64,000 nucleotides of DNA from TMED23 sp964566055 (GTDB lineage Bacteria; Pseudomonadota; Alphaproteobacteria; Rhodospirillales; UBA2165): contig CAZMHI010000009.1 of the NCBI GenBank assembly GCA_964566055.1, positions 33,892 through 97,891 of the forward strand, written 5' to 3'. The position numbers were made by a program, and so were the translations under genes. The notes beneath the pieces are model-generated. The model was not told the DNA's origin, searched no databases, and worked only from the letters and a program-made list of their open reading frames with translations. Position 1 is the stretch's first letter, and each line of letters starts with the position of its first letter. Positions 42,002 to 51,191 of the stretch are shown piece by piece.

Positions 42002-42748
42002 ATGTCTTTAAGCGGAAAAACTGTTGTCGTCACGGGTGGCGCGTCAGGCATTGGCAAAGCGACCGTCGAACGCATGGCAGCCGATGGCGCCAATGTAGTA
42101 TGTGCCGATATCAATAGTGAGCTCGGCGAAGCCCTGGTAGCCGAAGCCAAAGAAAGCAGTGGCAAGATTGATTTTCTCAAACTCGATTTGACTGATGATG
42201 CGGCAATCGCTGAGTTTGTCGAAACCTTCCTCGAAAAGTTCGGCACGCCGGACATTTTGATCAATGCTGCCGGCGGCGGTGATATCGAACCTTTCATCAG
42301 AAATGATGCCGCGCGTTTTGACTGGAATGTAGCGCTCAATTATCTCGGGCCGGTTAAACTTACCCATGCCTTTTTACCGAGCATGTCCGAAGCCGGTGGT
42401 GGCAAGCTGATTTATGTCGCCAGTGATGCCGGCCGGGTCGGCAGCGGCGGTGAAACCGTTTATGCCGGCGCCAAAGGCGGCATTATCGCTTTTGCTAAAT
42501 CCCTCGCCCGTGAGGTCTCACGCTATCAAATCAACGTCAATTGCGTGTGCCCTGGCCCAACGGATACGCCTTTGTTGCAAACGCGGCCGGAAAAAATGCT
42601 GGATGCTCTTATCGCCGCTATTCCCTTGCGCCGCTTTGCCAAACCGGATGAAATCGCCCATGCCATTCAATTTTTTGCCGCCGAGGGGTCGGAATATATT
42701 ACCGGCCAAGTACTCAGCGTCAGTGGCGGGCTGACCATGGTTGACTAA
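42002..42748 (+). CDS. Short-chain dehydrogenase/reductase, BadH-like
   Basis: This 248-residue NAD(P)-dependent Rossmann enzyme has GGASGIGKAT, the NAG-like INAAGG, the catalytic Ser in VASDAGRV and YAGAKGG (YxxxK). The segment VASDAGRVGSGGETVYAGAKGG plus VCPGPTDTPLL closely resembles BadH (2-hydroxycyclohexanecarboxyl-CoA dehydrogenase) and SDRs of CoA-dependent aminobenzoate clusters. ATG at 42002 is preferred over 41990 because GAGGA is 5 bases upstream. The enoyl-CoA hydratase and second SDR follow on the same strand. Confidence 0.88.
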   Translation: MSLSGKTVVVTGGASGIGKATVERMAADGANVVCADINSELGEALVAEAKESSGKIDFLKLDLTDDAAIAEFVETFLEKFGTPDILINAAGGGDIEPFIRNDAARFDWNVALNYLGPVKLTHAFLPSMSEAGGGKLIYVASDAGRVGSGGETVYAGAKGGIIAFAKSLAREVSRYQINVNCVCPGPTDTPLLQTRPEKMLDALIAAIPLRRFAKPDEIAHAIQFFAAEGSEYITGQVLSVSGGLTMVD

Positions 42749-42888
42749 GGCATCAACAAAATTGACCAAGGTCATCAGTTACTTTAGACTTAAACTGTTA
42801 TTCATCCGAACATTAGCACCCGACACAGGCGTTGGCCTGAAAGGCTGCCGACTTTATTCATCTCAAGAGGATTAAAAGAGGAACCACA

Positions 42889-43707
42889 ATGTACAAACTC
42901 AAAGCTGCAGACATCAAACCCGAACATTTCGCCTGGTCTGTTGAAGACGGTGTCGCCACCATTACCTTAAACCGGCCGGAGCGCAAAAATCCGCTGACCT
43001 TTGAAAGCTATGCTGAACTGCGTGATACTTTTCATAAACTGCAATGGGTTGAAGATGTTAAAGTCGTCGTCATCACCGGCGAAGGTGGTAACTTTTGCTC
43101 CGGTGGCGATGTCCATGAAATTATCGGCCCCCTGACCAAAATGGACATGGACGGGTTGTTGACTTTTACCCACATGACCGGTGATCTGGTCAAATCCATG
43201 CGCAAATGCCCGCAGCCCATCATTTCCGCGATCGACGGAATTTGCGCCGGCGCCGGCGCGATTATCGCCATGGCCTCAGATTTGCGTTACGGCACGCCGG
43301 AAAGCATGATCGGCTTTTTGTTTACTCGGGTTGGTCTGGCCGGCTGTGATATGGGCGCCTGCGCCATGCTGCCCCGCATTATCGGCCAGGGCCGCGCCTC
43401 AGAACTGCTTTATACCGGCCGCATGATGACCAGCGAGGAAGCCGCCAATTGGGGTTTCTATAATGGCGTTGCAGAGCCCGCTGAAGTGTTGGAGGTCGCC
43501 ACCACGCAGGCCAAGCGTCTCGCCAAGGGGCCAACCTTCGCTCATGCGATGACCAAAAAGACCCTCCATCAGGAATGGAACATGGGTGTCGATGAAGCCA
43601 TCGAAGCAGAAGCGCAAGCCCAGGCAATTTGCATGCAGACACAGGACTTCGAACGTGCCTATCATGCATTTGTCGCCAAAGAAAAACCGGTCTTTGAAGG
43701 CAATTAA
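42889..43707 (+). CDS. Enoyl-CoA hydratase/isomerase family protein
   Basis: This 272-residue crotonase-fold enzyme has the oxyanion-hole segment NFCSGGDVHEI and GICAGAGAIIAMASDLRYG. The region RVGLAGCDMGACAMLPRIIGQGRA departs from the standard GLxPGxGG active-site loop. It matches, from memory, the enoyl-CoA hydratases found beside 2-aminobenzoyl-CoA or salicylyl-CoA monooxygenase genes. A ring-cleavage or beta-oxidation-like step on an alicyclic CoA ester is likely (inference). AGAGGA precedes the ATG. Confidence 0.88.
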   Translation: MYKLKAADIKPEHFAWSVEDGVATITLNRPERKNPLTFESYAELRDTFHKLQWVEDVKVVVITGEGGNFCSGGDVHEIIGPLTKMDMDGLLTFTHMTGDLVKSMRKCPQPIISAIDGICAGAGAIIAMASDLRYGTPESMIGFLFTRVGLAGCDMGACAMLPRIIGQGRASELLYTGRMMTSEEAANWGFYNGVAEPAEVLEVATTQAKRLAKGPTFAHAMTKKTLHQEWNMGVDEAIEAEAQAQAICMQTQDFERAYHAFVAKEKPVFEGN

Positions 43708-43729
43708 CTAAACTAGCGGAGGGGCGCCA

Positions 43730-44491
43730 ATGACCAAATTAACTGACAAAGTCGCTATTGTAACCGGGGCGGCTCAGGGTATCGGCGCCACCTACGCCAA
43801 AGCTTTAGCAGCTGAGGGGGCGAAAGTCGTGCTCACCGATGTGTTGGACTGCGCCCCAGCCGCTGCCGAAATTGCCGCCGAATATCAAGGTGCCGAGACT
43901 CTCGTCCTAAGTACCGATGTCAGTGATGAAAAAGCCACCCAAGAGATGATCGACCAAACAATTGAGCGCTTTGACCGCGTTGATGTTTTGGTTAATAACG
44001 CGGCAATTTTCGGCACCCTTGTACCGGGCTCATTCGAAGACATAAACGTCGATGAGTGGGATAAACTCATGGCCGTGAATGTCAAAGGACCCTGGCTCTG
44101 CACCAAGGCCGCTGCACCGGTCATGCGTCAACAAGGCTACGGCAAAGTTATCAACATTGCCTCTGGAACCTTGTTTAAGGGCGCACCAAATTTGTTGCAC
44201 TATGTTTCCTCCAAAGGCGCTATCCTGGCAATGACACGATCAATGTCGCGCGAACTTGGTGATGACAATATTTGTGTTAATACGCTGGCGCCCGGCCTGA
44301 CCATGAGCGAAAATGTCCTGAATTCCGAAAAACACATGGCATACCGGGATGCCAATACCGCTTCCCGCGCCCTGAAACGCCATCAAACGCCGGATGATCT
44401 CATCGGCGCCTTGGTTTTTCTGGCTTCACCAGATAGTGATTTTATCACCGGACAATGTCTGGTTGTTGATGGTGGCTCGGTAAACAACTAG
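43730..44491 (+). CDS. Short-chain dehydrogenase/reductase
   Basis: This 253-residue SDR has GAAQGIGATYA (cofactor binding), VNNAAIF, the catalytic Ser in NIASGT and YVSSKGA (YxxxK). It ends with the typical FITGQCLVVDGGS. It lies 22 bases after the enoyl-CoA hydratase with a good ribosome site (GGAGGGG), so the two are probably cotranscribed. It probably oxidises a hydroxyacyl intermediate in the same pathway as the BadH-like enzyme. The substrate is unknown. Confidence 0.9.
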   Translation: MTKLTDKVAIVTGAAQGIGATYAKALAAEGAKVVLTDVLDCAPAAAEIAAEYQGAETLVLSTDVSDEKATQEMIDQTIERFDRVDVLVNNAAIFGTLVPGSFEDINVDEWDKLMAVNVKGPWLCTKAAAPVMRQQGYGKVINIASGTLFKGAPNLLHYVSSKGAILAMTRSMSRELGDDNICVNTLAPGLTMSENVLNSEKHMAYRDANTASRALKRHQTPDDLIGALVFLASPDSDFITGQCLVVDGGSVNN

Positions 44492-44608
44492 ACGTTTAAA
44501 TCATCGCCAAAATAGGCTGCTGTAAATAAAAAGGGGATTGACGAAATTTCCAAATAGGGATGAACTACTCGTGGTTTCGTTCTTTTAGGCGGTATATAGG
44601 AGACAACG

Positions 44609-44941
44609 ATGTCTGAGCAGAGCGACTTTGATGAAAAACGGCAGCACAAACGCCTCAAAGCACCCAATAGCGTCAAAGCCAAAATCAATGATGAAGAAAT
44701 TGACGCTACATTGCTGGATGTATCGGCAGGTGGGGCCGCACTTGATCTGCAAGGTAATGTTAAACCGGATGATCCAATTGAGTTGATGATTGATGACGTT
44801 GGTGAGTTAAGCGCCACCGTATCCCGGTCTTTAGACGATGGGGTGGCTGTTCGTTTCATGGATATCGATGATGACGAAGAAGAGATGCTGCTGGCTGATC
44901 TTGAACGCATTGATATTGATATCAGAAACGAAGATTTTTAA
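44609..44941 (+). CDS. PilZ domain protein
   Basis: This 110-residue single-domain PilZ protein has the c-di-GMP binding signature KRQHKRLKAPN (RxxxR) and DVSAGGAAL (D/NxSxxG). It should bind c-di-GMP and act as a small effector. The C-terminus is very acidic (DIDDDEEEMLLADLE). AGGAG precedes the ATG. No cyclase or phosphodiesterase is adjacent, so the target process is unknown. Confidence 0.85.
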   Translation: MSEQSDFDEKRQHKRLKAPNSVKAKINDEEIDATLLDVSAGGAALDLQGNVKPDDPIELMIDDVGELSATVSRSLDDGVAVRFMDIDDDEEEMLLADLERIDIDIRNEDF

Positions 44942-45020
44942 GCTCACCAAATTAAATAGATCATGTGACAGGCTGATCTAAATCCGATATTAGTTCCCGC
45001 CTGGAAGGGAACTAAAATTC

Positions 45021-45773
45021 ATGCTTGAGCTCTACAACACGCCCCATTCGACCTGCAGCCAGAAAGTCCGTATCTGTCTGGCCGAAAAGGACCTCGAATG
45101 GACTGATATTTATGTCAATCTGGCGACCAAAGAACACCTTTCCCCAGAATATCTCAAAATTAATCCCAATGGCGTGGTGCCGACGCTCATTCATGACGGC
45201 GCCATCATTACGGATTCAAGCGTCATCTGCGAATATATTGATGAGGTTTTTCCAAAACCGGCTTTAACTCCGGATGAGCCCGCTCAAAAGGCTGCGATGC
45301 GGGCCTGGTTGCGCTTCAGCGAAGAGGTGCCGACCGTCGCCGTGCGGGTGCCGTCTTTTAATATGGCCTTCCTACCGCGTTTTGAAGGCCTCTCTGAAGA
45401 TGAGTTTCACAATCAGCAATCTGACATCAGACCCTTGCGCAAACAGTTTTACCGCCGCATGGGAACGGAAGGCTTTGACGGTGAGGACTTCACAGCAGCC
45501 CTGGAACAAATTCACAACACAGCCCAGCGTATGAACGATGCACTTTCAACTGGCCCCTGGCTGCTGGGCGAGCACTACACCCTCGCCGATATTATTTTGG
45601 CGCCGCTACTGGATCGTATGGCCGACCTTGGTTTTGCCAGCCTCTGGGACGAAGATTTCCCCAGGGTCACCGAATGGTTTCAACACACACAAGAACGCGC
45701 CGCTTTTCAACGCGCCTTCTTTAAAGGCACGCGCCTGTCCGAATTGCACGATCTCGCCGGGCCGACCTGTTAG
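45021..45773 (+). CDS. Glutathione S-transferase family protein
   Basis: This 250-residue GST has an N-terminal thioredoxin-like domain (LYNTPHSTCSQKVRICLAEKDLEW, NPNGVVPTLIHDG with the cis-Pro, and the glutathione-binding TDSSVICEYIDE) and a C-terminal helical domain (GEHYTLADIILAPLLDRMADLG). The longer middle region resembles bacterial beta-etherase/dehalogenase-like or ligninolysis-related GSTs, but specificity cannot be fixed. A small unknown gene follows closely. Confidence 0.9.
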   Translation: MLELYNTPHSTCSQKVRICLAEKDLEWTDIYVNLATKEHLSPEYLKINPNGVVPTLIHDGAIITDSSVICEYIDEVFPKPALTPDEPAQKAAMRAWLRFSEEVPTVAVRVPSFNMAFLPRFEGLSEDEFHNQQSDIRPLRKQFYRRMGTEGFDGEDFTAALEQIHNTAQRMNDALSTGPWLLGEHYTLADIILAPLLDRMADLGFASLWDEDFPRVTEWFQHTQERAAFQRAFFKGTRLSELHDLAGPTC

Positions 45774-45790
45774 CTAAATTGGAGACAACA

Positions 45791-46120
45791 ATGACCGACC
45801 TATCTTCTTTGATCGGAGACTTAAAAGAAAATTACGATGTTGAGTATTGGGGCTCCCTGTTGGACGATTACGATCAACGTCTGTCTGAGCTGCACAAAAA
45901 AATCGATGGTGCAAAATACACCGAATGGGGATTGGTGGCGCTGAAAGCCATACAAGGCGACGCCGAGGCTAAATCTTTAATGGCTGAAATTTTGGCACCC
46001 GGCAGTGACGATAAAAAAATAGTTGATGAAATGGCGCTGCTATATTTAGTACAGCCCGTGCTGCGACATTATTTATTCCGCGCCACAAACAAGGCACAGG
46101 AAATGGGGCCGCCTGCTTAA
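45791..46120 (+). CDS. Hypothetical protein downstream of GST
   Basis: This 109-residue, mostly helical, soluble protein is not recognised. It begins MTDLSSLIGDLKENYDVEYW and ends YLFRATNKAQEMGPPA. ATG at 45791 is chosen because GGAG lies 6 bases upstream; a TTG at 45779 in frame is less likely. It follows the GST gene by 17 bases and may be cotranscribed with it. Confidence 0.6.
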   Translation: MTDLSSLIGDLKENYDVEYWGSLLDDYDQRLSELHKKIDGAKYTEWGLVALKAIQGDAEAKSLMAEILAPGSDDKKIVDEMALLYLVQPVLRHYLFRATNKAQEMGPPA

Positions 46121-46145
46121 GTTAAAATTTGAATGGGATGTCTCT

Positions 46146-46565
46146 TTAATCAGCGAATGGGAAATCCGCATTATCATAAGGCCAGGAATAGCTCAAAACT
46201 TTCTTTTCGCCGGTTTCAATCTCACCTTGCTGATGCAATTTATAAGTGGTCTCAATGATTTTATCGACAAATTCATTAGTGACACACTGCAGCACTGAAC
46301 TATCCGTCACATATTGGCTGGAATAGATAACCGATGTAAGTTTTTGCGAATTGTCACCGACAAAACCAAACAGCATATTGATAAATTCGTTCGCCGGCAG
46401 ATAAGGCGGCACAACGGTCATGACTTCTTTCAAGACGGCATAAACGAGATTGGGCACCAATTGAGTACGGGAATCATGTTCTAAGGAGGAGAGAACAACA
46501 CCGAAATATTTAGTGCGCTCATCATCTAGATTATTAATGACGTCTTGGATTATTTTTTGATGCAT
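46146..46565 (-). CDS. Hypothetical protein
   Basis: This 139-residue protein has no recognised family. It looks soluble and mixed helical (VINNLDDERTKYFGVVLSSLE), with a central segment rich in aliphatic residues (PNLVYAVLKEVMTVVPPYLP) that is too short and polar for a sure membrane span. It is convergent with the preceding small gene, 25 bases apart. Codon use looks like that of its neighbours. Confidence 0.6.
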   Translation of the reverse strand: MHQKIIQDVINNLDDERTKYFGVVLSSLEHDSRTQLVPNLVYAVLKEVMTVVPPYLPANEFINMLFGFVGDNSQKLTSVIYSSQYVTDSSVLQCVTNEFVDKIIETTYKLHQQGEIETGEKKVLSYSWPYDNADFPFAD

Positions 46566-46666
46566 CTTTTAGTACCGTTAAATTAGTCACGCGTACTTTT
46601 GTAGATGGCTATCAAAAGTAATTTTTCCACCACTAAAATACTTCAATTTGTAACATTTATTATGAG

Positions 46667-47458
46667 CTATTTGGAAAAATTGGCGGAAATCTGCCCCAAT
46701 TCGGAATTTTGCATGACAATTTGATCCCCCGGCGACAGCCACTGGCATTCAACCATGCTGCCCAAGAGAATAAACTCCCCGGATTTCAATTGATATCCGA
46801 GCTCGTTCAGATTATTGGCGAGCCACGCCAGGGCATTCAAAGGATGACCCATGATATCAACTCCCTGTCCGCTGCCAACTTCCGCGCCATTAACCAGGGT
46901 GCGCCCAACCATCAGAGCTAAGTCAAGTTTTTGCCAATCGGTAATCTCCGGGCCTAGAACACAGGCGCTTTGGAAAAAATCATCAACAATCATTGATGCC
47001 GTGGTCAACTTTCTAAAATCGGCATACCGGTCATCAACGATTTCCATGGCCACGCGGCAATTTCGAATGGCGAAACGAATGTTTTCTTTATCGTAAGACT
47101 GAGATTGCGGCGGCAAATCCGCTCCAAGGGTCACGGCAATTTCACATTCCACACCGACATGATTGAAATTAGCATAGGGCACTTCGAAATGATCAAAATG
47201 CACCGAGCCCGCCATAACTCCGCCAGAGCAGGGGTGATCAATCGACATAAATTTTTGCATAATTGGCGTGGTGCAACCGATTTTCCAGCCGACGCGTTCA
47301 CCAAGTCCGGCCGCTGTCAGGCCGGTATGCAGTTCAAATTGTTGCTGATAGGCATCGGCTTCGTCTTGCGGCTGCTCGTCCGGCGCAAAGCCCGGCCATG
47401 GCCCAGGACGTAATCGATTGTCGACGAGACTGCGAAGACTATCCCGCACTTTCAACAA
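46667..47458 (-). CDS. 2-keto-4-pentenoate hydratase / 4-oxalocrotonate decarboxylase family (FAH superfamily)
   Basis: This 263-residue enzyme of the MhpD/DmpE type adds water to, or decarboxylates, 2-oxo-dienoates from meta-cleavage of aromatics. Features are GWKIGCTTPIMQKFM, the metal-binding EIAVTLGADL (Glu pair in GVECEIAV), MEIVDDRYADF, and GHPLNALAWLANNL. The likely TTG start at 47458 overlaps the 3' end of the upstream receiver gene by 20 bases, implying coupling, but GTG at 47449 is possible. No other meta-cleavage enzyme is in the window. Confidence 0.85.
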   Translation of the reverse strand: MLKVRDSLRSLVDNRLRPGPWPGFAPDEQPQDEADAYQQQFELHTGLTAAGLGERVGWKIGCTTPIMQKFMSIDHPCSGGVMAGSVHFDHFEVPYANFNHVGVECEIAVTLGADLPPQSQSYDKENIRFAIRNCRVAMEIVDDRYADFRKLTTASMIVDDFFQSACVLGPEITDWQKLDLALMVGRTLVNGAEVGSGQGVDIMGHPLNALAWLANNLNELGYQLKSGEFILLGSMVECQWLSPGDQIVMQNSELGQISANFSK

Positions 47459-47807
47459 TCGCCACTAACTGATCGGTAAAAGTCGCTGGGTCTATCGGTT
47501 TGGTCATATATCCTGCAGCGCCCCGAGCTGCTGCTTTTTCTTTCCAATGATCAGCGTCTCGGGCTGAAACCATGATAATTTTCGTCGCATCCAATTCTTT
47601 TTGCTGGCGAATTTCATCACATAATTCGAGACCATCAAGAGCCGCCATCATCAAATCCGTTAAAACGCAATCGGGCCGCATAGCCCTGATGTCAGATATT
47701 GCTCTGGCGCCGGATACATTGGATCCAACTTCATGACCATTACTCTCTAACACCGCTGTCATGACTTCGATTACTTCATGGTCATCATCAACAATGAATA
47801 TTTTCAC
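47439..47807 (-). CDS. Single-domain response regulator (CheY-like)
   Basis: This 122-residue stand-alone receiver has all active residues: FIVDDDH, phospho-acceptor Asp in VLTDLMMAALDG, Ser in IIMVSARD, and Lys in YMTKPI. It has no output domain. It follows the hybrid kinase on the same strand at 87 bases and overlaps the hydratase gene. It is a likely phosphotransfer partner or output of that kinase. Confidence 0.9.
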   Translation of the reverse strand: MKIFIVDDDHEVIEVMTAVLESNGHEVGSNVSGARAISDIRAMRPDCVLTDLMMAALDGLELCDEIRQQKELDATKIIMVSARDADHWKEKAAARGAAGYMTKPIDPATFTDQLVAIVESAG

Positions 47808-47894
47808 CTGTCGCTCCTTGTTTAAAGGTCAGCGAATTGAGATTTATTTAGGCGTAATATAAATTATCTTAGTGTGAAGGGTAGTCGGCAGCAA

Positions 47895-50255
47895 TCAATT
47901 CATATGTTTATTTAACGCCGATAATACCTCAGGAACATTGATCGGTTTGATGATATAATCCTCAAATCCGGCCGCCTTCCCGGCCGCAATTTCCGATGGC
48001 ATGGCAGCAGCGGTCAAAGCGATAACAGGTATCTCAGAAGTGTTGCTATGAGTCCGAAGCACCTTCAAAGCGTCAATACCGCTCATCCCAGGCAGATTTA
48101 TATCCATCAATATTATATCTGTTTTGTTTTCACGCGCCACCGCCAGACCTATTTCGGCATTATGGGCTGACAACATTTGCATGTCAGGAATTTGACGAAT
48201 TACCTCCTGCATCAGCCGTAAATTTGTCGGATTATCCTCAATGTAGAGAATTGTTTTTTGCCCCATATCAAAATTTCCAGCCAAGGTATGGGCATGCGGA
48301 AGCAAATCGGAGTCTTGGAGAATTTGACTAGTTGCAGCCAAGGGAAAGGTAACCCAAAAGTTACTGCCTTCTCCAACTTTACTATCAAAACCAACGTGCC
48401 CGTCGAGAAGTTCGACGATCTGCTTGGTAATTGTTAAGCCAATTCCTGTGCCTTCAATTTCACCTGCTTCCCGCCCCAACCGATTAAATGGTTCAAAAAG
48501 ATGAGCCTGTTTATTTTCCGGTATGCCGTAACCGGTGTCGCTAATCGAAATTTTAATTTCCGAAGTATCGAGCACTTCGGCGTCCAACGTAACGGTGCCA
48601 TTTTTACTATTATATTTTATCGCGTTGGATAGTAAATTCAGCAGCACCTGTCGAACCCTGCTGCGATCTGCCCACACCAGCAACTTATCATGGCTATCTT
48701 TTAAATTCTTAAACTTTATGCCATTTTCCGCCGCCGATTTCGCCACCATCGCTGAAGCTTCCTCCATAACATCAATAACGTCGAACGCTTCCAGAGAATA
48801 GGTCAAATTACCAGATTCAATTTTTGATAATTCTAATACCTGGTCAATAAGTTCCAATAAATGCTCGCCTCCTCTAAGGATTTGACCAACATAATCCAAT
48901 TGACGGGGTGATAGTTCTTCAACCGGATCACCCTCCATTAATTGTCCAAACCCGAGAATTGCATTCATCGGAGTGCGTAATTCGTGGCTCATTGAAGATA
49001 AAAATTCGGATTTTGCCAGATTGGCGGCTTCGGCGGCATCACGCGCTGATATAAGTTCCAGCTCCTGAAGCTTGCGCTTGCTGACATCACGCATAATGCC
49101 GACAAATTTATTGTTTGTGCCCACTTCCATCGGAGCGATATTTAACTCCAATGGAAAAAGTTCGCCATTTTTTCGCTGACCCTGCAGATCACGGGAGCGA
49201 TTGATGATGCGTGGGGCGTGAATTTCAGATTGTTTGACAAAGCGGTCATGTTCCAGCCGCTCAGCTTCCGGAACCAACACGGCAACGTTCGATCCAATCA
49301 CCTCGGATGCCGCATAGCCAAATATTTTTTCCGCCCCTTGATTAAAAAGTTCAATTTCTCCGCTTGAATTGATCGTTACAATTCCTTCACCGGTATTCTC
49401 GACAATGGCACTTAATTTGTCTTCCGCTAATCGGCGTTCTGTTAATTGGTTCTCGATAGCGGTTAAAAAACGATTTCCCGAAATCGCTAACTGACCCAAT
49501 TCATTTGGCCGGGCAGTTGATGAAGTTGGCAATCTGGTACCATCAATTGTTTCCGGATCAACACTATCAAATGCATTAACTAACGTGACAATCGGCGATA
49601 CAATCCGCACACGGATGAACCAGGCAAGCAGTACAGAAAGCAAGATAAGGATCACACCAGCGCTAATGGCTGAAACAATGACAACACGACTTGTCGAATT
49701 TACTTGGTTGCTGAGCTTGCGAATACTGGAATATCGTTGCTCCGCCACAACCTTTTTCAATTCTTTTAAAGCTAATATCGCTGGTCCATCATCTACTTTT
49801 ATTACCCGGTCAATTTCCTCTACCGGTTGCCCCTGCCGTATCAAGATTTCGGCGCGGACGAGAGCCTGGCGATAATTGGAACGCACCAACTCAATTTTCG
49901 ATAACGCCTGTTCTTCGCTTGGCGAGATTCCGATTTGGCGATAGGCGCGTAAAATGACATCGAGTTCCAATACGGATTCATGCCCATTGATAAGCTGTGA
50001 AATATCTTTGCGAAGCACAAAGTTATTAACGCTATGGATCAGCCCGCCATAGCCAATGGCTCCTTGCATAAAAGCCAGGAGAGCGGTCTTTCGTTCAGTA
50101 GTTTTTTCATAATCACTGAACTTGATATCCAGTTGCTTGGCATTGATCACCCAAAATATTCCGGCGCCAACGGACATCGCCATAATAAGAGCAAGCGTGA
50201 CCACAGATATTTTTCCGAAGGTCGCAATATTTATGGATTTAAGAACGTTGAGCAT
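47895..50255 (-). CDS. Hybrid sensor histidine kinase (HAMP-PAS-HisKA-HATPase-REC)
   Basis: This 786-residue membrane kinase starts with TM1 (ISVVTLALIMAMSVGAGIFWVI). A periplasmic helical region of about 160 residues follows, then TM2 (VVIVSAISAGVILILLSVLL), HAMP, and a PAS domain (LSAIVENTGEGIVTINSSGEIELFN). HisKA has its His in SSMSHELRTPMNAI. HATPase_c has LLSNAIKYNS and GTGIGLTI. The C-terminal receiver has Asp in IILMDINLPG and Lys in YIIKPI. It belongs to an apparent operon with a secreted protein upstream and a CheY-like receiver downstream. The signal is unknown. Confidence 0.92.
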   Translation of the reverse strand: MLNVLKSINIATFGKISVVTLALIMAMSVGAGIFWVINAKQLDIKFSDYEKTTERKTALLAFMQGAIGYGGLIHSVNNFVLRKDISQLINGHESVLELDVILRAYRQIGISPSEEQALSKIELVRSNYRQALVRAEILIRQGQPVEEIDRVIKVDDGPAILALKELKKVVAEQRYSSIRKLSNQVNSTSRVVIVSAISAGVILILLSVLLAWFIRVRIVSPIVTLVNAFDSVDPETIDGTRLPTSSTARPNELGQLAISGNRFLTAIENQLTERRLAEDKLSAIVENTGEGIVTINSSGEIELFNQGAEKIFGYAASEVIGSNVAVLVPEAERLEHDRFVKQSEIHAPRIINRSRDLQGQRKNGELFPLELNIAPMEVGTNNKFVGIMRDVSKRKLQELELISARDAAEAANLAKSEFLSSMSHELRTPMNAILGFGQLMEGDPVEELSPRQLDYVGQILRGGEHLLELIDQVLELSKIESGNLTYSLEAFDVIDVMEEASAMVAKSAAENGIKFKNLKDSHDKLLVWADRSRVRQVLLNLLSNAIKYNSKNGTVTLDAEVLDTSEIKISISDTGYGIPENKQAHLFEPFNRLGREAGEIEGTGIGLTITKQIVELLDGHVGFDSKVGEGSNFWVTFPLAATSQILQDSDLLPHAHTLAGNFDMGQKTILYIEDNPTNLRLMQEVIRQIPDMQMLSAHNAEIGLAVARENKTDIILMDINLPGMSGIDALKVLRTHSNTSEIPVIALTAAAMPSEIAAGKAAGFEDYIIKPINVPEVLSALNKHMN

Positions 50256-50272
50256 TAATATTGGCCAATCAC

Positions 50273-50827
50273 CTAGCGCAAATTTTTCAAGATGATTTCT
50301 AAGCGGCGATCAGCCAGTTCAACCAAACCAAAAACGTCACTCGGCACCTTTCCGGTAAAATTCTGGTCTTGAAAAAAGGGTGAAATCAGCTGGCCCTGAT
50401 TTGGTCGTTTGGAAATCATGGTTACAATTTCAACCAATAAATGGGCGGAATGAATATAAACCACACTTGGAGTGACGGCAGAAATATCGTCTCTACTTTG
50501 AAAAATAACTTCCCGGACCAAGGTCAGTTTAGCGTCTAAATTTTCCTTATAACCGGCAATTTTATGAATCTTTTGCCTGACTTTATGGAGCTGCGCCAAA
50601 ACATCTGACGGCTTTTTACCGGCAAATTTAAATAATTTTAGATTTTTAAACTGAGTGTTGATTTCCGGATAACGAGGCAGACTTTTAACATAGAGTTCCA
50701 GTGTTGCATTTATATTTGTCCAAATATTAAAAACATGATTTGGCGTCAAACCAAGATCAAGAGCATTGGCTGGAGACATATGGAAAAATAGCCCGAACAC
50801 GACCAGTAAGGCTTTTAACCTTCGCAT
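50273..50827 (-). CDS. Secreted protein of unknown function, upstream of hybrid kinase
   Basis: This 184-residue protein has a Sec signal peptide (RRLKALLVVFGLFFHMSPANA). The mature part is helical, including KPSDVLAQLHKVRQKIHKI and VPSDVFGLVELADRRLEIIL. ATG at 50827 is chosen because GGTAGGAAA is well spaced for it. An upstream in-frame ATG at 50863 would add 12 residues and spoil the signal. No family is recognised. It ends 17 bases before the kinase, so it may be a periplasmic sensing partner (inference). Confidence 0.7.
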   Translation of the reverse strand: MRRLKALLVVFGLFFHMSPANALDLGLTPNHVFNIWTNINATLELYVKSLPRYPEINTQFKNLKLFKFAGKKPSDVLAQLHKVRQKIHKIAGYKENLDAKLTLVREVIFQSRDDISAVTPSVVYIHSAHLLVEIVTMISKRPNQGQLISPFFQDQNFTGKVPSDVFGLVELADRRLEIILKNLR

Positions 50828-50863
50828 AAAAATTTTTCCTACCTTATTGAGGGTAATCACCAT

Positions 50864-51103
50864 CTATCCCATGGTGTTACTACTTTTATTGTCATTAATA
50901 TTTGGGGATGGAAACGATAATGTACAACCATGCATTTATAAGAAATTATTTATTGTGGAATTATTTGCTCTTTGCCTAGAAATTTAATTTTTGTTTAATA
51001 TTAGTGACTTACATAAAATTAAAGGCTTTTTAACCGATTTCAGTGGAAAGTGGACGGCGCAAGAGTAAGGATTGAAACTGAGGGAATTGGGGTAAGATTA
51101 GAA
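50864..51103. other. Intergenic region between secreted protein gene and tRNA-Arg(ACG)
   Basis: These 240 AT-rich bases contain no gene. They probably hold the promoter of the secreted-protein/kinase operon on the minus strand. No terminator hairpin was seen after the tRNA. Confidence 0.4.
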
Positions 51104-51180
51104 TGGCGCGCCCGGGAAGATTCGAACTCCCAACCTCCTGATCCGTAGTCAGACGCTCTATCCAATTGAGCTACGGGCGC
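51104..51180 (-). tRNA. tRNA-Arg, anticodon ACG
   Basis: This 77-base cloverleaf on the minus strand has acceptor GCGCCCG/CGGGCGC, D arm GCTC...GAGC, and anticodon stem TCTGA/TCAGG with loop CTACGGA (anticodon ACG). The T arm is GGGAG TTCGAAT CTTCC. Discriminator G is followed by an encoded CCA. The A34 is presumably deaminated to inosine to read CGN codons. Confidence 0.96.
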
Positions 51181-51191
51181 GAAGAGGGGGG

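Noticed and set aside
42762..42775. Possible third FNR-type box, TTGACCAAGGTCAT, upstream of the enoyl-CoA hydratase
   Set aside because: Only one half-site fits (TTGA, but TCAT on the other side), and there is no promoter at a suitable distance.
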